Positions 10,477 through 20,447 of a stretch of DNA of 64,000 nucleotides are shown one piece after another (within the stretch, counting starts at the first letter, position 1; every line of letters starts with the position of its first letter). The position numbers and the translations under genes are program-made. The DNA is from Darksidea phi (Eukaryota > Ascomycota > Dothideomycetes > Pleosporales > Lentitheciaceae), in NCBI GenBank assembly GCA_030770425.1, contig JASJFT010000049.1:62001-126000 (forward strand), read 5' to 3'. The notes under the pieces were generated by a model. It had not been told where the DNA came from. It searched no databases and was given only the letters and a program-made list of their open reading frames with translations.

Positions 10477-11120
10477 ATGTCGTCTCACCGACTCTTCCGC
10501 TTCCCGAAGCCGGCATGGATGAACAGCGCGAATACCAGGACAGCAGGCGTCTACACAGCCGGAGCTCTGGTAGGCAGACCTCACACGACACCAACTCTCT
10601 ACACCGCATGGATACTAACAGCCATGATAATAGTTCTCGCTCGGCTTCTACATCCTCATCGACATCGCTTCTTGGTCCAAGTCTGCCATGAACGCGTCTG
10701 ACCCAGCCATCCATGTAACCTTTGTTGACTGGATCCCCGGCATCTGCTCCGCACTCGGCATGCTCGTCATCAACTCGATTGACAAATCACGTCTTTCTGC
10801 CGACTCTTTCTCGTATAGTGGTAACGGGGTTGCGTGGAAGGCGAAACTGGTGCTCTTCTTAGGGTTTGCGCTGTTGGCCGGTGGGCTGGCGGGGAGCGTG
10901 GTTGTTCTGGTGATGAAGTATATTGTTAGTGAGTATACATGGCCGACTACCTGGATGGGAGTCGGGAATGTTATTGCAAATGGGTTGGTAATGCTTAGGT
11001 GAGTTTGATGCCTGAACTGGAGTGGTGAGGCGGAACGTTTGCTAATGAACCTGTAGTTCTGCTGTTCTTTGGGTCGCGCAGAATATGGAGGACGAATATA
11101 CCTACAATCTTGCGCTATAG
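10477..11120 (+). CDS. VPS68: Vps68, subunit of the Vps55/Vps68 endosomal sorting complex
   Basis: Three exons, join(10477..10569,10634..10998,11057..11120), giving 173 residues; intron phases agree. The protein belongs to the UPF0220/TMEM50 family. Diagnostic segments are LFRFPKPAW at the start, AGVYTAGALFSLGFYI forming the first membrane span, HVTFVDWIPGICS, a second hydrophobic span, the motif LFLGFALLAGG, and the C-terminal AVLWVAQNMEDEY. Four membrane spans are expected. In yeast it acts with Vps55 at endosomes in the step from late endosome to vacuole. The VPS55 gene is the next gene, convergently oriented 464 bases away. Confidence 0.92.
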
Positions 11121-11583
11121 AGAGGAAGCACAACGCTTGATACTTCTCGAAGCCGGTCTTGGCCGAGCGCAGCTAGATGTGGCGCAGTTGGCGGTGGAAG
11201 CTATGAGTAGGAGATGGGATACCCTCGACTCCAAACCGGGGGGGAGATTGGCATGGACCTTATTGTACCAACACTAGTTAGCAAGGCGTTAGATTTCGTG
11301 TCCCAAATCACTATGCATATCACGAGGCATACGGTGTAAAAAACATGAGCGGTCAATGAAGAACCTGTACAATCGAAATGAAGTATAGCCAACATAATGT
11401 TACAAGAACGCTCAAGCAAACCAGATGCCATGTGTATCCGCTCTCCCATGCGGCTACTTAGCCACCCGAACCCTATCTCCCGTACGGTCATGTGGGGGGC
11501 CAGTTCAGCGCGTCTATCCGAGCAACATCCGCTTGACCATGGTCTCACCATGATCTACGCTACTCCTCGCTTTGGCCGGCTAG
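11121..11583. other. Convergent spacer between VPS68 and VPS55
   Basis: 463 bases between two stop codons. Contains only short frames; no gene or strong hairpin was recognised by eye. Confidence 0.4.
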
Positions 11584-12160
11584 TCAAAACTCTTGATCCT
11601 CTTGGAAGAACATAGTAAAGCTGATGATGGTGCCGTATATTAGCAGCCCACCAACAATGGACATAGCCGCAGCACCACCTTGGATAGTGGCTGCGTGCCA
11701 GAGAAGGACCGGAAGAGCTGTACCAAAGTGTTAGCAATCATTCTATACTCGTCCTATGTTCTGAACTAGTTGTTCGCGACCCGCATTTTGCGCCTCCAGC
11801 TCTTGCGATTCTCCGAAACCGACGACCGAAAACTGTGCGTCAAGTCACTCACCTATTCCCATGACCACAAAAAAGCCCGTCAAGAACCTTCCAAAGTCCA
11901 CTACTCCGCTTCCCGCGCTCTCCATAAAGTCATCTGGGTTTGCCGCGCGCCCGCAGATGTAGTTCGGTAGTGGTGCGATTACATAGGTTGCAACGACCAG
12001 CAGTGTGAGGTATTCCTTGAAGAGTGCGGCGCTGAGGATTACGAGGAGAAAACCTATAGCTAGGACCTATGCCGACAACGTATCAGTACATTTAGAAGCC
12101 CACGCATGCGTGAGGCAGACGTACGAAGGACAGCCCTATGATGGTCTTTATGCCGGCCAT
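11584..12160 (-). CDS. VPS55: Vps55/LEPROT-family endosomal sorting protein
   Basis: Three exons, complement(join(11584..11717,11853..12066,12125..12160)), giving 127 residues. The first exon encodes only 12 residues (MAGIKTIIGLSF). The family pattern is clear: IGFLLVILSAALF in the first span, YVIAPLPNYICGR, then DFGRFLTGFFVVMGIALPVLL in the third span, and GGLLIYGTIISF in the last. The C-terminal tail FFQEDQEF is acidic. Four membrane spans match Vps55 and the mammalian leptin-receptor overlapping transcript product. It is known in yeast to bind Vps68. The short exons hide this gene from simple ORF searches. Its promoter is shared divergently with PRE5. Confidence 0.92.
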
Positions 12161-12513
12161 GATGCAGGTTCGTATGCGGAGACAAGGTGCTGTGTGGTAG
12201 TTGTATGTAATCTCCGTATGGCACAAGATATGTGCTGGCGTCTTCTTTGAAAGAGACAGTGAATATGAAGCCTGAGCTGCGGTTGCGTAGCGCCTTGCCG
12301 TGAGGCTGGGTTGGTCCAACGCACAGACTGCTTGGCGCAAGCTCCGGAGAGCTTCGTACCTCAGATGCCTACCCACCAACAGTAGTTCACACATATTGAC
12401 ACCAACTCCTCTCTCTTCACGTCAACCCAGAAAATTGCTCTCGCGACTAATCATCGAGTCCCCGTCAACTTTCGACATTTCGTAGGAGCCGCACCACTAC
12501 TCCGACATCTACC
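12161..12513. promoter_or_regulatory. Divergent promoter region, VPS55 / PRE5
   Basis: 353 bases between divergent starts, with CT-rich tracts near the PRE5 start. No proteasome-associated control element could be recognised with confidence. Confidence 0.35.
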
Positions 12514-13332
12514 ATGTTTAGAAACAATTATGACAACGATTCGGTGACCTTCTCACCGCAAGGTCGCATTTTCCAGGTCGAGTACGCACAAGAGGCTGTT
12601 AAGCAGGGTTCAGTCGTTGTGGGTATAGTCAGCAAAACACACGCCGTATTGGCCGCAATCAAGGTATGCGCAGAGACGCCCAATATCATCCTGCAGCAGA
12701 TACTAATAGTTGCATAGCGAAATGCAGAAGAGCTCTCGTCTTACCAGAAGAAGATTATCCCGATAGACTCGCACTTCGGTATCGCTCTTGCCGGTCTCGC
12801 CTCGGATGCTCGCGTCCTCTCCAACTTCATGAAGCAGCAGTCCCTCGCCTCACGCCTGACGTACGACCGCGCCATTCCCCTCTCCGAGATCACCGCTCGC
12901 ATCGCCGACCGCGCACAGACCAACACACAGCAGTACGGAAGGCGGCCGTATGGCGTTGGCTTGCTGATCGCTGGTGTGGATGCTAAGGGACCGCACCTAT
13001 TCGAGTTCCAGCCGAGCGGTGTTACGCAGGAGATGGTTGCTTGCGGAATTGGAGCTAGGAGTCAGATGGCGAGGACGTATTTGGAGAGGCACTTGGACGA
13101 CTTTGAGGGCTCAAGCCGGGAAGAGCTGATTAAGCATGCATTGAGGGCGCTGAAGGAGTCCCTGTCGCAGGACAAGGAACTAACAGTCGACAACACTAGC
13201 ATTGGAATTGGCGGCATTGACGAAAACTTCGCTCTCTATGAGGGCCAGGATATTGCCGAGTGGCTAGACGCTACCTTCGAGAACAGGGAGGGCGGCGACG
13301 AAGGTGGGGATGCCATGGAGACAGACTCATGA
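12514..13332 (+). CDS. PRE5: 20S proteasome subunit alpha6 (PSMA1 type)
   Basis: Two exons, join(12514..12663,12718..13332), giving 254 residues. The N-terminus [18 protein letters not shown] with following [13 protein letters not shown] is the alpha-subunit signature helix, and the order of residues matches PSMA1/Pre5 rather than other alpha subunits. Further PSMA1-like blocks are [25 protein letters not shown] and [14 protein letters not shown]. The tail is acidic ([13 protein letters not shown]). It forms part of the outer heptameric ring that gates substrate entry and has no catalytic Thr, as expected. The 54-nt intron is standard GT-AG. Confidence 0.93.
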
Positions 13333-14079
13333 GGGAGATTCATCGAGAACGGTCCGGAGCGGCACATAAAGTAGTAATCACGGCGGGCTTCCTGCTCAAT
13401 CATGACTCATACGCCTAGCGGCATCGAACTAATGCCTCGCGATATGGTAGATTACGAATAATCCGAGAAGGTATTGCCTCTCATGGATAGACAGCATGCC
13501 ATGCTCCCTTATGATTAACCGTGACCTCAATACTGTTGTATTGTGCGGACCTGGTGTGGATGATAATCTGCAGCGCTCAGTATTCCCTATGGTCCCAGGT
13601 ATTCAGTTTACATTATAGCGGTACCTCAAGGAAAGCAATCATCTATATAACATAGATCCCTACAATTATAGTAGGCATAATCAACATTGAGTAAGCGTCT
13701 AATACGTCTACAACGGATTTCTTGCACTAACCTCGCGCCAGTGTTGTGAGAAACCTATGAAGTCCTTGCTGTGCACTTACTGTAGACAGCACAGCAAGCC
13801 CCTTCCCTATGGAACCCTCAAGTATTGTATATCTCCTCGTCGTCATAAGCACTGAAATATGCCACAACTACAATATCCTGTAAAGCCTGAGGGTGAGCTA
13901 GTTACGTGACTCACTGAACGAACTCGCGACGAGTAAAATGCTCGGTCGATTCCTCATCACGTGACGCTGCGCCGAGCCGCATCCGCTCATCTTTCCCGGA
14001 GCTCAATCCACATCTTCACAATCACGAAAGCTCACCTTCGACCGCCGCCCTAAACCCAACCACATATCCAACCATCGCA
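13333..14079. other. Intergenic region between PRE5 and ATP15
   Basis: About 750 bases with only short frames. The last 170 bases hold CACGTGAC-type and pyrimidine-rich sequence likely to be part of the ATP15 promoter. No gene was recognised. Confidence 0.4.
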
Positions 14080-14417
14080 ATGGCATTCGCGTGGAAAGCG
14101 TCCGGTCTCACGTACGCCATCCTCCCCTTCGTCCGCCCGAAAACCCGCAATTGACGATGGAACTAGGTACAACCGCTACATTTCGGTCGCCTCGCGCGTC
14201 GTGCGCCGCTCGCTCAAAGAGGACAAGCGCATCGCTGCGGAGAGAAGGGGTGAGAGCGAATTGAGGTTCGCAAAGTGGCAGGTGAGTTTGAGTTGATGGC
14301 GAGGTATGCGAGTGCGGGCAAAGGCTGATGCGGATACAGAATGGCAAGCAGGGCGAGCTCAAGAACTTGAAGGAGGCCAATGAGGCTGCTGCAAGTGAGA
14401 CTGCCGCGTCCTCTTAA
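14080..14417 (+). CDS. ATP15: Mitochondrial F1-ATP synthase subunit epsilon
   Basis: Three short exons, join(14080..14111,14167..14281,14340..14417), giving 74 residues; no long ORF shows it. The translation starts MAFAWKASGLTYNRYISVA and continues RVVRRSLKEDKR, matching the fungal/mammalian epsilon subunit, which has the pattern W..AGL.Y..Y......VR..LK. The epsilon subunit sits in the central stalk of the F1 sector in the inner mitochondrial membrane. It has no cleavable presequence, as is known for this small subunit. The C-terminus is Glu/Ala-rich (NEAAASETAASS). Both introns are GT-AG and phases 2 and 0 agree. Confidence 0.9.
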
Positions 14418-14748
14418 CTCGACAATACTGGCATATGGGCGCGATGGGGGGATGATGGGAGCATGGACAGCGGCGTGGGGTGATAGGAGGGTCCTAGCAT
14501 TGTGAATGTATATTCTGTACTATCAAACACGGCATTCGCGGAGAAAAAAGAGTTTAAAAACTAAATGCACATGCCCCTGAGCCTCAATTGCACCTTCCAT
14601 TCGTGATTCATTCCTTGATCGTGTTGTTCTGTGAGCTCGACTATAGCTCTCTTCTCACTCGCAGAAGAGCTTTGCTCACGGCAACCTGGCACTTCCAAAC
14701 CTAAACTTTTCCGCTTCGGAACAAACTCGCACCACGCACAGCGCAACC
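14418..14748. other. Intergenic spacer ATP15 - MAK10
   Basis: 331 bases holding the ATP15 3' region and the MAK10 promoter. Nothing else seen. Confidence 0.4.
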
Positions 14749-17390
14749 ATGGCAGAGCCGCCTCTGTCTCGCAACAGTTCTGTTGTCCACGGTCATAATG
14801 CTATCACGCCGTTTGATGGGACCGGTGTGTTACCCTGCCTGTGCCCGCACGAAGTTGTGTTGATGAGTCTAGCTTCCTCTTCCACGAACAGGGTGCAGAA
14901 TGACGGCTCCGCGTATGCGCCGATTAGCTTACCGTTGAGGCAGGCGTTCAAGCAGCCTGTAGCCCAAACGAAAATCCATGATATTACCGAGAAGTTCACG
15001 CGGGCGTGTAATGGTAAGTTCATATTTTTCCTTTGCGAGGTTCCGATTTTCGGAATGGACGTTTTGAAAAGGCTACACATGCATCCACGGAGTTTATACA
15101 CGTGCTGTCGCTACCCGTCTTGGTTGTTTGCTGATATGTCAGTGCAGCTCTCGACGTCGGCCAGCTTGTCAAAGATGAATACTTCACGCTTTTTGAGTCT
15201 ATTGGAGCCCTTGAAGTAATCCCTTTACATCACCCCTCAAAGCCTTAGCCTGACGACTTGAAATAGATTATGGATTCCAAAATGGACAGCGGCTTCCTCC
15301 AACCAGGCGAGACATTGGAGGATGACTATGACCCACTAACACCACTTCTCCCGGAAGAGCTCATAGGCATCATGGACCAACTTCTCTGCTACGAAATGGC
15401 CTGGCACACCGGCTACCCTTTGTCTCAGACTCTCTTCACATCCGTATACATCGAGCGTCTTCTCTGGCCTGAACCCAAAGCCTTTCAGCATGCGCAGTTC
15501 TATCGTGGGGAAGTGGAAGAAGGCAAGAGACCGGGAGTGTTTCTGGAAGTGCTGAGAGCGTATTGTTTAGCGCTAGTCAAAGGATGTGATTTTGTGATTG
15601 CGAAAGTGACGGGAAGAGACTATTTCGAAGAGGAAGACTTTTGCACTAATACGTATCATCGAGTGCTCTTTGTGCAGATACCGGTTGATGTTTTTGCGAG
15701 GGAGCTAGATGCGGTGGTGGAGAGGATGGAAGAGTGAGTTCAATTTCATTATGGGGACAGAATCGGTGCTAACTGGCGTAGTCCTGACCTCGAGATCAAC
15801 GACGCCATACGGGAAGCCATCATTACGCGACTACGGTTCCGAAGCGACTTCCTTACAGCCTTGGATCCTGAGTGTCCTCTCGATCTTTTATCAAGATCCT
15901 GGCCGCCAGTTTTGCAAAACATCGCCAATATCACCAGCTCGCATCAACTAGGCAAAATTGTCCCTGGCTCCTTCAGCACGAAGATCCAGCGCAAGCTCGC
16001 CTCAACTGTGCCTCCACGGCCCATCGTAGAGCTAGATTTCAAAGATGCGCTCGATAAGCTCAAACAACTCTGCATAGACTGCGAGGAAGCCACTCGCTTC
16101 ACCACACTCCCGCCCGATCCACTGGAATATCAGTCCTTTCTCTGGGCATTCGCCTCCCGCTCCCCGGCACCATTGCCATACTCCCGCTCCTACATATCTA
16201 CCATTCTATTCCATCATGACATCCTCAATACACCCGTTTCACACCCTCTCGCCGACATAAAGAGCCTCGTCTTCCCTTCCTCCCCCGTCCTCGACCCAAT
16301 AAACTGGACCCTCTCACCACCGCGCAACCCGCTCCTCCCCAAGCCGCCTCGCCTCCAGCTCGCCCTTCTAATAGACGAATTCGTCGACCGCTCTGGACAA
16401 CCGTACCTAGATTTCTGGGTCGCACTCGGACAGAATAGATGTCGACTCCGGCGTATGCTTACACACGTCATCGTCGCCTGGGACGTCCTGCAAATCGACG
16501 CAGCGGTCATCGACGAAGACCTCATGGCCACATGCCAGCAACTCGGTATTATGGATCAAGTTTTAGAGAATCCACTCACGGCGTGGGTGTATGTCAAGAA
16601 GCTATGGATGATCGAGAAAGTGGTACTGCTCGGCTTTGAACAGGACATCTACCTCCCTGATGAATTCGCCGGCATGTACTACTTCCTTAGCGTCATCGCC
16701 GGTAAACGGAAAGATTTGCTGAGACGATGCGAAAAACACCTCGGCGAGCGCACTATGCACCTCATCAGAGGAGGCCGCTATCAGGAGGCGCAGGATGTAG
16801 ATGATATGGGTCCGTATGTGGACTCGGAGTTGCAACAAGCGGAGGGAATCAGCGAGTTTGCAAATGCGTTGTATGGCTTTTATACTATCTTGCTTTATCT
16901 GCGGCTCATACCCTGCCCAAACCGACCTTTCTCGACCGAAGAGCTGAGGTACGAGTTACGTATGAAACACTTCCTCGCCCTCCAACCAGCCGAAGTCCTA
17001 GCCTTCGACGACTTCCAATCAGCACTGCAACCATACGGCCCATACACCTCGCCTACCTCAACTCTCTACACCGACCTCCGCAACCCCGACTCAACGCTGT
17101 GGACGTCCATCAACACAGCGCTCAAAACGGCCAAAGACGCCTTCGCCAAGGTGAAAAAGTACGGCGCAAAGAAATCCAAAGCGAGCGGTGTGGAGCAGGC
17201 TTGGGGGAAGGAGGTTAACGGGCTGCTGGCGAGTTGTGTGGCGCTTGGCGTTGCTGTTGCGGGCGTACAGGCGGTTGCGGAGGATGTTGAAGATGGTGGG
17301 AAGGTAGCGATTCGTGTGGAGATTCCGGGCGGCGCGGAGGGGAAGAGGTATGCTGAGGGCTGGGTTGTGGGGAAGGTTCTGAAGGTGTAG
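14749..17390 (+). CDS. MAK10: NatC N-terminal acetyltransferase auxiliary subunit Mak10/Naa35
   Basis: Modelled as five exons, join(14749..14826,14899..15013,15148..15215,15267..15733,15782..17390), 778 residues. Mak10 (Naa35) is the ribosome-anchoring scaffold of the NatC complex that acetylates Met-hydrophobic N-termini. The hallmark GALEIMDSKMDSG spans the exon 3/4 junction, preceded by LVKDEYFTLFES, and is followed by GDF-like helical scaffold segments such as DAIREAIITRL. The first intron is uncertain: the 72 bases from 14827 to 14898 have no stop and a length divisible by three, so this part may be retained or spliced with a slightly different donor. The other introns have good signals and agreeing phases. 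It is convergent with the CENP-W-like gene. Confidence 0.88.
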
Positions 17391-17692
17391 AAATTCTGGT
17401 ACTCGGGTTTTTATTAGAGATGCGAGGAAGATGGTACGACGGGCATGGGCCGGAGGCGTAGCAATAGCTTTTGGCGCTGGCGCTAGCATAGACGTATAGA
17501 GCACCGTGGCACTCTTTGAAATTGTCCATGTGCTTCAACTAGTCTAATCTAACAACTCCATCGCGAAATACTCTTTGTGGGTATCATAACCATATCCCCC
17601 CCTTGAACGCCGTATACCCATCTTTTCAAAACACCGCAACGATGCATCATCTCGTCGTACCGCTTTCGCATACATTCAGTGCCCTCCGCATC
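17391..17692. other. Convergent spacer, MAK10 / CENP-W-like gene
   Basis: 302 bases between two stop codons; nothing recognised. Confidence 0.4.
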
Positions 17693-18130
17693 TCATCCTT
17701 TATACTTCCTCAAACAGCCCTCCCTGACTTTCCGCACACTGCGCGCCGAGATACCACGTTCGCCAGATTGCTTCGACGCGATGCTCGCTTCCTTGACCAG
17801 ACTATCCTCTCATTAGCACACTTCTGTTTCTCCACATGCCCCTTTCATCTCCCCTCGCAGCTACCCTTCCTCAATAGTATATACTGCATACTATGACTAT
17901 AAACAAGAAGGAGGAAAGGGAACGTACTCCTGCATAAACAACGCGTAATTCAGGAAGATCTACAACCCACTTCTGTCAGCACTCACATTTCCCCATTCTT
18001 CTTCCCACCCCTCAATCCTGCAGAATATTGTAGGACATACCAAGATATCGACATCCTTGCTCAGCGGCCGATTCGCATGAGCCTTGACAATCTTCTTGAC
18101 GGTGCCGCGTGGGTATAGCGTTTGAGGCAT
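17693..18130 (-). CDS. CENP-W-like histone-fold kinetochore protein
   Basis: Three exons too short for ORF searches, complement(join(17693..17801,17928..17959,18041..18130)), giving 76 residues. The spliced protein reads MPQTLYPRGTVKKIVKAHAN, then PLSKDVDILIFLNYALFM, VKEASIASKQSGERGIS, ARSVRKVREGCLRKYKG. This is a single histone fold with the basic N-terminus, central long helix and RDVRKV-type last helix typical of CENP-W, the DNA-binding partner of CENP-T in the inner kinetochore (CCAN). Introns of 126 and 81 nt are GT-AG and both phases fit. A CENP-I/Mis6 gene lies 18 kb away in the same window. The alternative is another small histone-fold protein such as a CBF/NF-Y- or MHF-type subunit; the ending and size favour CENP-W. 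Confidence 0.82.
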
Positions 18131-18616
18131 TGTTGTCTTCCGTTTGTTTTGGCTTTTCGCAGGAGTGCTAGAGTGCTAAATTATTGGGCGGAGGGAGACG
18201 AGGTGGAAGTGCAACTTCGAAGGTTGTGGGTAGAAGGCGGTGGAGAGTGGGGCTGTTGTTTAGATCGGAATTCACAAGTCGTCCGTGCGTTGCTGGCGCG
18301 CTTGCACGTGAGAACACGTGTTCGCTATTGAGACCAATGAGCAGGTTTTGGATGACGCCATGCACTGAGATATGATTATAGGAAGGCGGAAATAAAGGTC
18401 TCTCGGATTTTTCGAAGGATGAAAACTCCAATTGCATTTGAGAAACAGTGACAGTCTTTTATGGCACATCATAGTCGTGTCAATGGATGTACGATAACAA
18501 AAGAGAAAATTGCTCGTATAAAACACGTCTATCTGGGACTAATCACAGGTAATGGTACACAAAGCCCCGGACCAAGCAACCTTTTCCACCTCCGCCATCT
18601 TCTAAATATACTGTAT
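18131..18616. other. Intergenic region upstream of the CENP-W-like gene
   Basis: 486 bases between the 3' end of QCR2 and the start of the CENP-W-like gene, both on the minus strand. Contains two ACGTG cores close together near 18305-18320. No gene seen. Confidence 0.35.
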
Positions 18617-20164
18617 TTACACCTTGAGACCCAGATCTTCAGCGAACGGCAGCACGAAGAGGTCGCCAACGGCTGATACTGATGCCTTGTTCTCAAGTAA
18701 TGACTTGGCAGCCTAGGGAATATCGTTAGCATAACTTCTCTTGCCGTAAATCATGTGCTTAAACTCACCGACTTAACAGCTTTATCTGTGACACCATCAA
18801 TGGCCTTCGCTGCCTCGTCGATTTGGTACGCCTTGGTGTTGTGCACAAGGCCCGAACCAGTGAGCACCAGACCGGCCTTGGGGTCCTGGCCGTTTTCGAG
18901 CTCCTTGAACTTGGCCGCTGCCTTGGCCTTTTGGATGTCTTCTGCGGCAATCTCACCAGCCGCGATCTTTTGGATGAGTTCCACAGCAGCATAAGCCGTC
19001 TTCGCAACATTGGCAGCATTGCCAGTAATGGTTGTGTACAAAAGACCGGAATCTGAGTAGATGGCGCTGGTTGTCTTGACCTGGGTACCGGGAGAGGCCT
19101 TGGCATTTCCGAGGAGTGAGAAGCCGGACGACCACTTGATGCTCGACTGACCGCCAAGGAGGGATCCGAGAACGGCAAGTTCAGGCTTGTAGAACTTTCC
19201 AGTGAAAGAGCTAGAGCCTGGGAAAGCAATAACCATGGCGTTGGCGGCATCATGAGCAATGCGCTCCTGACCACCGTAGTACTTGGTTTGCTCGGTGCCC
19301 GTCGTGAGCTCCTCAATGGGCGATGCCGGTACGCCACCAAAAAATTCATTGACCCATTTGGTCAGCTCGCTGTGCTCGGCGCCATTGGCGACAACGGCGA
19401 AGTTTGGCTTGGCGTAGGCGATCTTGGAGAACCATTCGATGGTGTCGGCTTCGAGGTACTTGGTATACGGGGTGGAGGACGCGGAGGCAGTGGGAACACC
19501 TAAACCGCGGTGGAAAGCAAGGCTGTGGGCAGAGTTGATGGCCATCTCGAGAGGGTTCGCAAGGAAGCGCTTATGGGCGAAGTGGATCAGAGGGAGGACC
19601 TCTTCGAGGTAGACGTGGGCTGGCTAACTGTTAACGACGGCTCCCCATCTCAATTGCAGGATATAGCATACGCAGGTACTTGGTCGAGGCGGCAACCTCG
19701 CCAAAGAGCTCGACGAAGTAGGGCAGGTCATCGCGGAGGAACTTGGCTTCGAGCACCAGGTTCTCGCGGGTGTGGTACGAGTTCAATTCAGCTCCCAACA
19801 GCTCGGATTCGCGGACAATGCGCAGCGTCGACCTTCTTTCGGTGCTCTGAAGTGCAATTGAGCGTCAGCGGAGCTTCCTTAGCTGTTCCACGATGCAATA
19901 GCGTACCCGGAATGCAAAGTTCTGCAGGCCCTCGGTCAGGCCGGGGAGCGGCTGGTATCTTGTGCCGGCCTTCGCCACCAGCGCCAGCCTCGTGGTAGGT
20001 CCGGCAAAGTCTCTGCTCGCAAACTTGACGCCCTGCGCGTCGCCCGACTGGTACTGGAAGGAGCCTGAAGCTGGGGCAGCGAGCCCTCGGCGCTGGGCCG
20101 GGCGGACGGCCTGCTGGCGGGCAATTCGCTGGGCGCTCCGGCAGGCGGTCGAGCGGGAGAACAT
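18617..20164 (-). CDS. QCR2: Ubiquinol-cytochrome c reductase core protein 2
   Basis: Four exons, complement(join(18617..18712,18769..19619,19672..19846,19907..20164)), giving 459 residues; all junction phases agree. Qcr2 is a peptidase-M16-fold core subunit of respiratory complex III in the inner mitochondrial membrane. The N-terminus (MFSRSTACRSAQRIARQQAV) is a clear Arg/Ser-rich targeting sequence. The M16-like fold follows: GVKFASRDFAGPTTRLALV, GTRYQPLPGLTEGLQNFAF, ELLGAELNSYHTREN, and later FGGVPASP. The zinc motif HXXEH is absent, as expected for a core protein rather than a processing peptidase. The last 32 residues come from a separate exon ending DLGLKV. It is divergent from RPC82 with 283 bases between starts. 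Confidence 0.9.
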
Positions 20165-20447
20165 GGTGAAGCGGGCGCCGTGCGACGGAGCTGCGAGTGG
20201 TGGGGAGGGGTCAATGGATGGAAGTAGTGCCGGATGTTGATGTCGAAGGTTTGCAATTAGCTCGCCAGCGCGCTGACAGAACGGAGCCGAGCTGGCACGT
20301 GATTGGCCACCCTCCCCGCTAATTCTGCAGCTGCATCAACTTTTGAGATCCTACTCCAAACTCCCACACGCTCCCCAGTGACTCTACTAATGCCTCCACG
20401 GTAGCATTACTGGTACCTAGATATCTGGCAAATATCTAGGCTCTATC
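20165..20447. promoter_or_regulatory. Divergent promoter region, QCR2 / RPC82
   Basis: 283 bases between opposite start codons. It contains a GGCACGTGATTGG segment near 20295, which joins an E-box-like CACGTG to a CCAAT box in reverse orientation. The CCAAT box is a known Hap-complex site that often controls respiratory genes; its use here is inference. Confidence 0.45.

Noticed and set aside
11201..11551. 116-codon minus frame in the VPS68/VPS55 spacer
   Set aside because: Lies mostly in the convergent 3' region and has no family similarity; conflicts with no gene but has no support.
18765..19349. 194-codon minus frame overlapping QCR2
   Set aside because: Same strand but a different frame from QCR2 exon 3; the QCR2 frame has the family motifs.
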